A stretch of 42,477 bases of DNA from Selenomonadaceae bacterium (lineage in GTDB: Bacteria; Bacillota; Negativicutes; Selenomonadales; Selenomonadaceae). Below are positions 35,539 through 42,477 of the stretch, one piece after another (positions within the stretch are counted from its first letter, which is position 1; the number at the start of each line of letters is the position of its first letter). Location of the stretch: contig JAFVEZ010000008.1 of the NCBI GenBank assembly GCA_017475745.1, forward strand, positions 1-42,477. Reading direction: 5' to 3'. Below the pieces are notes generated by a model. That model was not told the DNA's origin, did not search any database, and saw only the letters and a program-made list of their open reading frames with translations. The translations under genes were made by a program, and so were the position numbers.

Positions 35539-35580
35539 GACGGCAGGTAGTTAAATTTACTATCTGCTGTCTGTTGTTTA
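35539..35580 (+). terminator. Terminator of leuA
   Basis: A 13-bp stem with two G-U pairs (arms 35539-35551 and 35559-35571), a 7-base loop and a T-rich tail. Confidence 0.75.
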
Positions 35581-35609
35581 ATATTTGCTATCATTAAGAA
35601 GGTGATTTT

Positions 35610-36818
35610 GTGACTCAAGAGAATCAAATAAATAAGATACATCTTGCCATACTCCTTGGATTTCTCGCTGCATTGGCTCCACTTGCTACAGACATGTACT
35701 TACCGGCACTTCCAACAATGAACGAAGAATTTGATGCAAGTACCTCAATAATCCAAATGACGCTTACAATGACACTGGTTGGAATGGCAATAGGCCAGTT
35801 GTTCGCCGGCCCAATAAGTGATCGCTTCGGCAGGAAGTATCCTCTTGTAGCGGGTATGGTATTTTTCACACTATCAACCTTCGGCTGTATCTTCTCTGAT
35901 GATATTGTACATTTCTTGGCGTTTAGATTCATTCAAGGTTTAAGTGGATCATTTGGAATTGTCATTGCCCGCGCTATTGCTAGAGATATTTATAAAGGTG
36001 CTGAACTGACTAAATTTATCTCACTGCTCATGTTGGTCAATGGGCTTGCTCCGATTTTGGCTCCAGTAATTGGCGGACAAATTTTGCTATTTACTCATTG
36101 GCGCGGTATCTTTGTTACTCTTGCAGGTATTGGCCTACTATTGATTTTGTCTTCAATGGCTATCAATGAGACATTGCCTAACGAATTTCGCATGAAAGAT
36201 ATATATTCGAGTTTCAAGGTATTTGGTTCTCTCTTGAATGACAAGTACTTCTTTGGGCATTGTCTGATACAATTTACTATATTTGCAGCGTTCTTTGCCT
36301 ATATTGCCGGCTCGCCATTCCTATTCCAGAATATTTACCACGTCTCACCGCAAATGTATAGCTTTATCTTTGGCGGTCTTGGTGTTTGTATGTCACTTTC
36401 CGGTTTGATTCCTATTCGCTTGGCAGGTAGAGTTGCCGATATTAAGATGATGATTTGGGCTGTCATTCAAGCTCTCGTTGGCAGCATTATATTTATGTTG
36501 TGTATTATCTTTCATATGCCGATTGGTTTTACGATAGTGAGTCTAATTATCTTTGTTTCTACTATTCCGGTATTCGGTGCTGCAAGTTTCTCATTGTCAA
36601 TGAGATATCACGCCAAAGAAGCTGGAGCTGCTTCTGCGGTATTTGGTTTCTCTTCAATGTTCTCCAGCGGGTTGATTGCTCCGCTTGTTGGTATCGGCGG
36701 CAGTGACAATGCTCTTCCAATGGCAATCATTATCTTTGTGGGAACATTTGTTACACTCGTGATATTCTTTAGAATGATTTATTTTGTACACCACCGCGGT
36801 TATTTAATCTCATCTTAA
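35610..36818 (+). CDS. Bcr/CflA-type MFS multidrug exporter
   Basis: 402 residues, about 12 transmembrane helices, DHA1 family. LAALAPLATDMYLPALPTM in the first helix is the Bcr/CflA signature, and GQLFAGPISDRFGRKYPLVAG is MFS motif A. It is expected to export drugs or metabolites such as sulfonamides, bicyclomycin or amino acids against protons; the substrate is not predictable. GTG 35610 has AAGGTG 6 bases upstream. It stands alone between the leuA terminator and hisB. Confidence 0.92.
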   Translation: MTQENQINKIHLAILLGFLAALAPLATDMYLPALPTMNEEFDASTSIIQMTLTMTLVGMAIGQLFAGPISDRFGRKYPLVAGMVFFTLSTFGCIFSDDIVHFLAFRFIQGLSGSFGIVIARAIARDIYKGAELTKFISLLMLVNGLAPILAPVIGGQILLFTHWRGIFVTLAGIGLLLILSSMAINETLPNEFRMKDIYSSFKVFGSLLNDKYFFGHCLIQFTIFAAFFAYIAGSPFLFQNIYHVSPQMYSFIFGGLGVCMSLSGLIPIRLAGRVADIKMMIWAVIQALVGSIIFMLCIIFHMPIGFTIVSLIIFVSTIPVFGAASFSLSMRYHAKEAGAASAVFGFSSMFSSGLIAPLVGIGGSDNALPMAIIIFVGTFVTLVIFFRMIYFVHHRGYLISS

Positions 36819-36878
36819 TCGCAGTGCAGATATATCTCTTTATAAGCGGTAATTGTTAATCATAAGAGGTGATAAATA

Positions 36879-37463
36879 TTGAGAAAGGCACAGATTCAAC
36901 GCTCAACCAAGGAGACAAGTATAAATATCTCAGTAAATCTTGACGGAGAGGGTGTCAGCAATATCAATACTGGAATTGGCTTCTTCGATCACATGCTTAC
37001 CCTCTTTGCTTCACATAGCAGACTTGACCTCGATGTTGAATGTGATGGTGACATTGAAGTCGACGGACACCACAGCGTTGAGGATATTGGTATTGCCTTG
37101 GGAACAGCTATCAAACAGGCGCTTGGTGATAAGAGAGGAATTAATCGTTACGGCACGTTCTATCTGCCAATGGATGAGTCTCTCGCCTTTGTATCACTGG
37201 ACATTAGCGGTCGATCTTATCTGGTTTATGATGATGGTGTTGTTGCGCCTATGATTGGAAACTACGATACCGAACTGACTGAAGAGTTCCTACGTGCCTT
37301 TGCTTTCAACGCTGGTATTACTCTTCATGTCAAAATATTATATGGCAAAAATTCACATCACAAAGTAGAGGCTATCTTCAAAGCTCTGGGTCATGCGCTG
37401 AGAATCGCCGTGGAGAATGATCCTCGAATGAAAGATATACCTTCAACCAAAGGAGTTATTTAA
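36879..37463 (+). CDS. hisB: Imidazoleglycerol-phosphate dehydratase
   Basis: Mn-dependent dehydratase of histidine synthesis. The 194 residues carry both halves of the duplicated metal site: IGFFDHMLTLFASHSRL and DGHHSVEDIGIALGTAI in the first, NSHHKVEAIFKALGHALRIA in the second, plus the C-terminal STKGV. The phosphatase half found in enterobacterial HisB is absent, as usual in Firmicutes. TTG 36879 has GAGGTG about 8 bases upstream and gives the normal N-terminus. Four bases separate it from the next gene. Confidence 0.97.
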   Translation: MRKAQIQRSTKETSINISVNLDGEGVSNINTGIGFFDHMLTLFASHSRLDLDVECDGDIEVDGHHSVEDIGIALGTAIKQALGDKRGINRYGTFYLPMDESLAFVSLDISGRSYLVYDDGVVAPMIGNYDTELTEEFLRAFAFNAGITLHVKILYGKNSHHKVEAIFKALGHALRIAVENDPRMKDIPSTKGVI

Positions 37464-37467
37464 AACA

Positions 37468-38862
37468 ATGTCAAAGAAACATTCAAAACCCAAGAGTAAA
37501 CCTTCCAACAAATCTAAAGAATTAAATCCTAATCAGTCGCCAAGCATACAAGATTCTAAAGCGCCACTTCAGCAAACAACACCTGAACAAGCGCAGCAAG
37601 CACCTGCTCAACCACAGTCTATCAATAATCCTTATAAATATCCGGTGCGATTCTTCTATGGTCCCAGCTTGACACACATTCCTAAAGATATACTTGCCAA
37701 AATTCTGTCATACTTCCATTCTAACAATCTCACAAATAGTCCAATCATAGGCAAGATTAATATTCCTGGAATATCTATGGATTTTAACTTTGGTCTGCGC
37801 TTGGAGATACCTGCAGGCAATAAATACCATATTAAAGTTAGAGATTATTATAATGATGTTGGTCTGTTTGATGAGGAAATAGAAAATACTACTTTGATCT
37901 CTGCTGAGAAGTTGTTTGTACATTGGCATGTGACCATATCACAAAATGGCAATGTTCTGTTTGATTATAAATTCAATCCGCGCGGGCAAAGAGTACACTT
38001 TATATTTCATCAAGCACTAGGCGATAATATAACGCTGTTTCCATATATGGACACATTTCAAAAGGCTTATGATTGCAGGATTTCTTGTACCGTTCCACCA
38101 TACTTGAAAGAGCTGGTCGGCACCTACTATCCGCATATTGAACAAACTGATACTTTACCTTATGACACTTATGCCACTTACTATATGGCGGCTTGTATCA
38201 ATGTTCCGATTGCTGCAAACTGGGATTCAAGAGCTTTGCCTTTGGTCGATATTGGCCGTACTATCTTGGCAGATTCTAAAATCGGCAAAGTTGGTAAGGT
38301 GGTATTTAAACCTACTCAAGAACGAACGATTAAAGAACCTTATGTTTGTATTGCAGTTCAAGCTTCAACAACTGCTAAAAGTTGGATGTATCCGGGCGGT
38401 TGGGATATTGTGATTAACTATCTCAAGCAGCGCGGTTATCGCGTTCTTTGTATTGACAAAGAGCGTGAGTGTACAAATTACGGAAATACTGTCACAATGC
38501 CTGCTGGTGCTGAAGATTTTACAGGTGATATTCCTTTGATGAATCGTGTAAATATGCTTGCTTATGCTGATTTCTTCATTGGTGTAGGCAGCGGTTTATC
38601 TTGGGTTGCTTGGTCTTTAGATATTCCAGTTATCATGATTAGCGGCATCTCAGAACCTTGGGCAGAGTTTGAAAATCCCTATAGAGTTATCAACAATATG
38701 GTCTGCCATGGTTGTTTTAATGATTTGAGAGTTGATTTGGCAGAGTGTTACAACTGCAAACGCTATGAGAATACCAACAGGAGATTTGAATGTTCAAAGA
38801 GAATATCACCTCAAAGAGTACTTGAAAAGATAGATCAAGTCATTGCGGATTTGCATAAGTAA
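37468..38862 (+). CDS. Autotransporter-type O-heptosyltransferase (TibC/Aah-like glycosyltransferase)
   Basis: 464 residues. A Lys/Pro/Gln-rich, disordered N-terminal tail (about 1-52) leads to a domain starting PYKYPVRFFYGPSLT, and then a GT9-like core: VHFIFHQALGDNITLFPYMDTF, YVCIAVQASTTAKSWMYPGGWDIVINYL, FFIGVGSGLSWVAWSLDIPVIMISG. The end has a Cys cluster (Cys 413, 416, 427, 430, 442; CHGC, CYNC, FECSK) like the iron-binding motif of the bacterial autotransporter heptosyltransferases. These use ADP-heptose to modify Ser residues in autotransporter adhesins in the cytoplasm. No autotransporter is in this window. It sits between hisB and hisH, spaced 4 and 17 bases. Confidence 0.85.
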   Translation: MSKKHSKPKSKPSNKSKELNPNQSPSIQDSKAPLQQTTPEQAQQAPAQPQSINNPYKYPVRFFYGPSLTHIPKDILAKILSYFHSNNLTNSPIIGKINIPGISMDFNFGLRLEIPAGNKYHIKVRDYYNDVGLFDEEIENTTLISAEKLFVHWHVTISQNGNVLFDYKFNPRGQRVHFIFHQALGDNITLFPYMDTFQKAYDCRISCTVPPYLKELVGTYYPHIEQTDTLPYDTYATYYMAACINVPIAANWDSRALPLVDIGRTILADSKIGKVGKVVFKPTQERTIKEPYVCIAVQASTTAKSWMYPGGWDIVINYLKQRGYRVLCIDKERECTNYGNTVTMPAGAEDFTGDIPLMNRVNMLAYADFFIGVGSGLSWVAWSLDIPVIMISGISEPWAEFENPYRVINNMVCHGCFNDLRVDLAECYNCKRYENTNRRFECSKRISPQRVLEKIDQVIADLHK

Positions 38863-38879
38863 TATTGAGGAGCAGTAAT

Positions 38880-39482
38880 ATGATTGCAGTTATTGATTAT
38901 GGTGTTGGCAATCTCTTCAGCGTAGAGAAGGCCTTTGCATCTATAGGCGAAGATGTGCAGGTTACCGGTGAAGCTGAAGATTTAAAGATGGCCGATAAAC
39001 TTGTTTTGCCTGGCGTTGGTGCCTTCGGCGACTGTATGAAGAATTTAGAAGCGACAGGATTGATTCCAGTCATATTGGAACAAATTGATAACAGAAAACC
39101 TCTGCTTGGAATATGTGTTGGATTGCAGATATTGTTTGAGGGCAGTGAGGAATCACCGAATGTTAAAGGTCTCGGTGTCTTCAAAGGTATGGTCAAGCGT
39201 ATCAACGCACCTCAGTTAAAGATACCTCACATGGGCTGGAACTCTGTATTGGCGCAGAGCAATTTATTTGACGGATTGCAGGATAAGCCTTACTTCTACT
39301 TTGTTCACAGCTATCATGCAGTGCCGGAAGATCGCAGTCTCATAACAGCGACAACGGAGTATGGAGAGACCTTGACTGCGGCAGTTGCAAATGATAACAT
39401 CTACGCGACACAGTTTCACCCTGAGAAATCTGGTGATGTAGGACTTCAAGTACTGAAGAATTTTGTCAATATTGGATCGTGA
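38880..39482 (+). CDS. hisH: Imidazole glycerol phosphate synthase, glutamine amidotransferase subunit
   Basis: Glutaminase partner of HisF. The 200 residues show MIAVIDYGVGNLFSVEKAF, the nucleophile in LLGICVGLQILFEGSEE, PHMGWNSV, and the His/Glu pair in ATQFHPEKSGDVG. ATG 38880 is preferred over a longer frame from 38865 because GAGGAG (38867-38872) precedes it by 7 bases. The expected partners hisA and hisF do not follow; an amidohydrolase gene overlaps its stop instead. Confidence 0.96.
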   Translation: MIAVIDYGVGNLFSVEKAFASIGEDVQVTGEAEDLKMADKLVLPGVGAFGDCMKNLEATGLIPVILEQIDNRKPLLGICVGLQILFEGSEESPNVKGLGVFKGMVKRINAPQLKIPHMGWNSVLAQSNLFDGLQDKPYFYFVHSYHAVPEDRSLITATTEYGETLTAAVANDNIYATQFHPEKSGDVGLQVLKNFVNIGS

Positions 39483-40315
39483 ATACATTGGAAGATTTAA
39501 AGATTATAGATGCACATTTACACTTTGCCAAGGAAAGTTACTTCGACGCGATTGCCATTGCTGCCGGACATCAAAATAATGCTGCTCACCTTGCAGGTTG
39601 CTACAAGGACCTTGGCATTGTTCATGGTATCGTTATGGGCAATCGTACACTCAATGTTGAGGATCACATCTATCCTAAATTCTTGAGCTACTGTATTGGT
39701 CTGGACACAATCGTCAGCAACAGCGGAGATTGGAAGGATAACCTCTTCAAGATAGAACAGAATCTTCAACGTCGCGAATGTGTTGGAATCAAGCTCTATC
39801 CTGGATATTTGCATTTCTACGTTTCAGATGACAGTCTGTCGCCACTTTATAAACTCGCTGTAAAGTACAACAAGCCTGTTGCTGTTCATACCGGTCTGAC
39901 GGCAATGAGCGGCGCCTATCTGAAGTACAGCCACCCGATGGTCATTGACGAAGCTGCGGCGAAGTTCCCTGCTGTACAGTTTGTCATGTGCCACTTAGGT
40001 GAGCCTTGGATTGCAGATGCCGTTGCGGTATTGTCAAAGAATCCCAACGTAGCCGCTGATCTTTCTGGTATGCTCGAACAGAAGATACCTAACATGGAGC
40101 AGTTCCTTAAAAAGAAGAGGTTTTATATTGAGCAAATGCGCGGCTGGCTGGAATATCTCAATGATTACAAGCGGATAATGTTCGGAACCGATTGGCCGCT
40201 TGCAAATCTCAGCGACTATATTGAATTTGTCAAGGCCTTCATTCCACAAGAAGAGTGGCAGCAAGTCTTTTACAAATCGACAGTCAATATTTATAAGCTG
40301 GATCATATCGCTTGA
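39479..40315 (+). CDS. Amidohydrolase-2 family metal-dependent hydrolase
   Basis: 278 residues of the amidohydrolase-2 (ACMSD-like) fold. Metal ligands are visible: IIDAHLHFA near the start, AVHTGLTAM, FVMCHLGEPW and MFGTDWPLAN. Enzymes of this type hydrolyse or decarboxylate small aromatic or lactone-like compounds; the substrate is unknown. GTG 39479 overlaps the hisH stop in a GTGA junction, so translation is coupled to the histidine genes. Whether it has a role in histidine metabolism is not shown. No terminator was seen after it. Confidence 0.8.
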   Translation: MNTLEDLKIIDAHLHFAKESYFDAIAIAAGHQNNAAHLAGCYKDLGIVHGIVMGNRTLNVEDHIYPKFLSYCIGLDTIVSNSGDWKDNLFKIEQNLQRRECVGIKLYPGYLHFYVSDDSLSPLYKLAVKYNKPVAVHTGLTAMSGAYLKYSHPMVIDEAAAKFPAVQFVMCHLGEPWIADAVAVLSKNPNVAADLSGMLEQKIPNMEQFLKKKRFYIEQMRGWLEYLNDYKRIMFGTDWPLANLSDYIEFVKAFIPQEEWQQVFYKSTVNIYKLDHIA

Positions 40316-40438
40316 TGGAGGATTTAAACTTGATAGTTTCATGGAATACAACCAATCAGTGCACTATAAATTATTTTAATAAATTTTGTTACACCATGTT
40401 AAATGGTGCTAAACTATTTATAGTATACTATACTACAT
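40316..40438. other. Non-coding gap with hairpin and palindrome
   Basis: No gene. CACCAT-GTTAA-ATGGTG forms a 6-bp hairpin at 40392-40408, and TATAGTATACTATA at 40419-40432 is a perfect 14-bp palindrome. Both lie just beyond the IS200-like tnpA remnant and may be part of its outer end. Confidence 0.4.
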
Positions 40439-40825
40439 TTATACACAAAATATAATGGTTTTCAAATTTCTGTTAGTCAAAATATGGTCACGGATTTTAA
40501 TTTTTTGCAAGTCCTGTGGTAGCACCCTAAAGGGTGCACTGAATGATCTGTCAATCACACTTATTAGACTGCTTTTACTCTTCAAATATCCCATAAACCC
40601 TGCAACACTCATGTACGGTGGAATAGACACCAACATATGGATATGATCCGGACAACACTCAGCTTCGATTATTTCTACCTTTTTCCTCTCGCACAGGGTT
40701 CTAAGTATTTTACCAATATCAACTCGCAACTGTCGATAAATTACTTGTCTACGATACTTTGGAGCAAAGACGATATGGTATTTACATCTCCACTTACTAT
40801 GTGATAAACTTTGCATATCACTCAA
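40439..40825 (-). pseudogene. tnpA: IS200/IS605 TnpA transposase, 3'-deleted
   Basis: The N-terminal part is clearly IS200-type TnpA: QSLSHSKWRCKYHIVFAPKYRRQ, VEIIEAECCPDHIHMLVSIPP with the HIH (HUH) metal pair, and GYLKSKSSL. After that the sequence no longer matches; the region that normally carries FWCRGYYVDTVG and the catalytic Tyr is absent. The protein cannot be an active transposase. TTG 40825 follows AAGGAGG by 8 bases and gives the usual short N-terminus. A hairpin lies inside the non-matching 3' part, in line with an internal deletion that brought the element's far end close. Confidence 0.85.
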
Positions 40826-40932
40826 TAATAAAACCTCCTTCGTTACAGTGTGCTTGTCAGGCATACTTATTGTAACACAGGAGGTTTTTATTAACTATAA
40901 GAATTTTTCATATCCCCCAGTTGAACTGGGGG
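40522..40932 (-). mobile_element. IS200-like element remnant with end hairpins
   Basis: The tnpA remnant is flanked by two strong hairpins: CCCCCAG-TTGAA-CTGGGGG at 40914-40932 (upstream of tnpA, like the left end of IS200 elements) and GCACCC-TAAA-GGGTGC at 40522-40537 on the other side. No terminal inverted repeats or target duplication are expected for this family. The true outer limits are not certain; the hairpin at 40392-40408 is an alternative end. Confidence 0.55.
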
Positions 40933-40959
40933 TTTTATCTTGCCTATTCGGCGACAATC

Positions 40960-40997
40960 AATCAAAACCACCGGTTCAATCGATGGTTTTGATTTTT
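40960..40997 (+). terminator. Strong hairpin with T-run (terminator-like)
   Basis: An 11-bp perfect stem (AATCAAAACCA at 40960-40970 with TGGTTTTGATT at 40984-40994) followed by TTT. No intact plus-strand gene lies before it; it may belong to a lost transcript. Confidence 0.5.
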
Positions 40998-41036
40998 CTC
41001 TATTTCCTCATTTGAAAATTTATATCTACTACTCAT
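40962..41036 (-). pseudogene. Tiny fragment, possibly start of an IS3-type OrfA
   Basis: A 24-residue frame starting MSSRYKFSNEEIEK, with a GGGTGATG site before its ATG. The opening recalls helix-turn-helix transposase proteins of IS3-type elements. It ends within the terminator-like hairpin, so it is at best a truncated remnant. Confidence 0.3.
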
Positions 41037-41099
41037 ATTCATCACCCAAATTATTATATTACTTTTTTAACGATATGTGGAATTCTGATCAGTGTTTAG

Positions 41100-41360
41100 T
41101 ATAAATACGAAGATTTGTCAGTTGATGAAGAAATTACTCAAGTAAATGGTCAAGGAAAAATTTATACTAAGCAAGGTGGCAAAGGTGGCTGGCGTATTAG
41201 AATTTTAAAACCCTTTGAAAATGCTCTTGAAGCACTGGTCGATAATCAAATGTTACTCGAATGGCATTATCGTGAAAATGTCGATCCTTATAATTATGAG
41301 GATTTTGAAAAGCAATATATTGATTTCAAACCTAATATATTAGAGATTAAATCTCAATGA
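41100..41360 (+). pseudogene. Gene fragment, 3' part of an unknown protein
   Basis: An open stretch of about 86 residues after an in-frame stop at 41097. A possible TTG start at 41115 has no ribosome binding site. The coded sequence (GGWRIRILKPFENALEALVDNQ, then LLEWHYRENVDPYNYEDFEKQY) looks like real protein with mixed structure, but I do not recognise it. Its position in a region of broken genes and the missing start suggest the 3' remnant of a longer gene. Confidence 0.4.
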
Positions 41361-41361
41361 A

Positions 41362-41466
41362 TCATTTCATTCCAAAACGCTCTTCATAACGCTTTTCCCA
41401 TTCATAGGCTTCAATCGAATCTTTCTTGATACCATATTTACCAAAATAATAACCAAGATTATTCAT
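41362..41466 (-). pseudogene. Small orphan frame, C-terminal fragment
   Basis: 34 residues from an ATG at 41466 (MNNLGYYFGKYGIKK ... YEWEKRYEERFGMK). The frame stays open a little further upstream with a protein-like sequence (QFWHWSA), so this seems the tail of a lost gene. It is convergent with the neighbouring fragment. Confidence 0.3.
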
Positions 41467-41510
41467 AGCACTCCAGTGCCAAAATTGACAACTTTATCGG
41501 TAAAGAAAAA

Positions 41511-41538
41511 TTTACATGTTGGCTGTAACAAATATAAT
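41511..41538 (+). promoter_or_regulatory. Promoter of the RND adaptor gene
   Basis: TTTACA (41511-41516), a 16-base spacer and TATAAT (41533-41538), about 36 bases before the start codon. Confidence 0.6.
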
Positions 41539-41574
41539 AAAATGATTTAAATATCTTGATTAGGGGTACGAACA

Positions 41575-42477
41575 ATGTTACTATACTACAATAAAATTTT
41601 TCTTATAACGATTTTTTTTATTATAACAGTTATATTTTCCGGTTGTGGACAAAATCAATCCGTTCAGCAAATCAGTGCAAGCAAAGTTAAAATTATGAAA
41701 GTAATTCAAACAGACGTTCCCATTACTTATAAATACAGTGGCGAAGTGATAGGCAAGGGCGAGGTGAAAGTTCAGTCTAAAATTGCAGGCAAGATTGTTG
41801 AAAAATGCATTCACGGTGGTCAAACTGTAACTGAAGGTCAAGCACTTTACAAAATTGATTCTCGACAGTATGAAGCCGCCATTCTTCAAGCTCAGGCGCA
41901 ACTTGCCAAAGCACAAACTAACTTAAATAATGCGCTTACGGAATTAGATCGCGATGAAAGATTATTCGATGCTGGTGCAATTTCAGAGCAAATTCTAAGC
42001 AATCAGCGAGCAAATTGTAATGCACTTAGCGCGGACGTGGCAGCCAATGAAGCAATGTTGATTAAGGCTCAAGAAGATTTGGTTGATACTATTGTTTACG
42101 CACCAATGTCAGGGCGACTTGCCATTGATGACATTCCGATAGGTACTTATGTCAATCCTGGCAACACGACTCTTGTGACTATTGGCTCAGTTGATCCTAT
42201 CTTTGTGCAGTTCAGTATTTCAGAAAGCGAGTACTTAAAATTTATGAATGCAGAGGCGAGGCAGGAGAGAGCTGAACAAAGAGCTAATCAAACTAATTCT
42301 TCAAGACCGATTATAACTTTGAATCTTGCTGATGATACCGTTTATCCTTATGACGGCAGATTTGCTGAAGTTGACAGCTCTCTTGAGGCTAACACCGGCA
42401 CTCTTACTCTCCGCGCACTTTTTGACAATCCTGATAATATCTTAAAGCCTGGAATGTTTGCTAAAATTAGCATTGAG
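41575..42477 (+). CDS. RND-type efflux periplasmic adaptor lipoprotein (AcrA/MexA-like), 3' end outside window
   Basis: 301 codons visible, running off the right edge. A signal peptide ends in a lipobox (TVIFSGCGQN), so the protein is probably lipid-anchored in the inner membrane facing the periplasm. The adaptor pattern follows: first biotinyl-lipoyl-like half GKGEVKVQSKIAGKIVEKCI with GGQTVTEGQALYKID, a coiled-coil hairpin (QAQAQLAKAQTNLNNALTEL), the second half DTIVYAPMSGRLAID, and the beta-barrel IGSVDPIFVQFSISESEY. Such proteins link an RND pump to an outer-membrane channel, which implies a diderm cell. AGGGG lies about 9 bases before the ATG. The pump gene is expected just downstream. 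Confidence 0.92.
   Translation, partial: MLLYYNKIFLITIFFIITVIFSGCGQNQSVQQISASKVKIMKVIQTDVPITYKYSGEVIGKGEVKVQSKIAGKIVEKCIHGGQTVTEGQALYKIDSRQYEAAILQAQAQLAKAQTNLNNALTELDRDERLFDAGAISEQILSNQRANCNALSADVAANEAMLIKAQEDLVDTIVYAPMSGRLAIDDIPIGTYVNPGNTTLVTIGSVDPIFVQFSISESEYLKFMNAEARQERAEQRANQTNSSRPIITLNLADDTVYPYDGRFAEVDSSLEANTGTLTLRALFDNPDNILKPGMFAKISIE

Noticed and set aside
1..42477. CRISPR array, tRNA or rRNA genes
   Set aside because: No regularly spaced repeats and no cloverleaf or rRNA-like stretch were seen in the intergenic regions, which are mostly short.

Overview
The window looks like a chromosomal segment of a low-GC, diderm Firmicute, most likely a Negativicutes (Selenomonadales) bacterium. 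Firmicute traits are a PolC-type replicative polymerase, a SpoIID-domain protein and strong AGGAGG-type ribosome binding sites. Outer-membrane traits are an autotransporter-type heptosyltransferase and an RND-efflux adaptor lipoprotein. Most of the window is vertically inherited housekeeping DNA. No tRNA, rRNA, CRISPR array or intact mobile element was seen.

Layout. 1-1974 (+): polyprenyl diphosphate synthase (cut by the left edge) and a SpoIID-domain protein. 1976-8446 (-): an EAL protein with two periplasmic solute-binding domains, a one-polypeptide PTS permease with its own promoter, and dnaB. 8615-11469 (+): trkA, then a compact DUF488 / dual-OB-like / MGMT-like cassette. 11498-11978: a collapsed Rpn-type nuclease/transposase gene. 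12212-17929 (+): a 1086-residue zinc-ribbon/beta-rich protein of unknown role, an HD phosphohydrolase, a very AT-rich acyltransferase and a nitroreductase. 17998-22236 (-): a four-gene operon of two paralogous xylose-isomerase-like TIM barrels, an unknown protein and pyrC. 22359-26520 (+): an exported FlgT-like protein, a TFIIB-type zinc-ribbon membrane protein, upp and argG. 26666-32255 (+): a small membrane protein, coaE, a lytic transglycosylase and polC. 32262-33575 (-): a purine permease. 33836-40315 (+): leuA, a Bcr/CflA exporter, then hisB, an autotransporter heptosyltransferase, hisH and an amidohydrolase. 40316-41574: a graveyard with an IS200-like tnpA remnant, several hairpins and small orphan fragments. 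41575-end (+): an RND adaptor lipoprotein cut by the right edge.

Functional links. Nucleotide metabolism recurs (pyrC, upp, purine permease), as do amino-acid biosynthesis (argG, leuA, hisB, hisH) and replication (dnaB, polC). Many genes appear to start at TTG or GTG directly after a strong ribosome binding site, so several starts here are shorter than the longest open frame.

The most interesting observations are: a PolC without its inserted 3'-5' exonuclease domain but with a PHP domain whose metal ligands look complete; an autotransporter heptosyltransferase inside a partial histidine operon; a tandem TIM-barrel pair in which one copy has lost metal ligands and gained a Rossmann-like tail; the DUF488/dual-OB/MGMT cassette; and the 1086-residue zinc-ribbon protein. 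I do not see a clear, complete new defence or conflict system.
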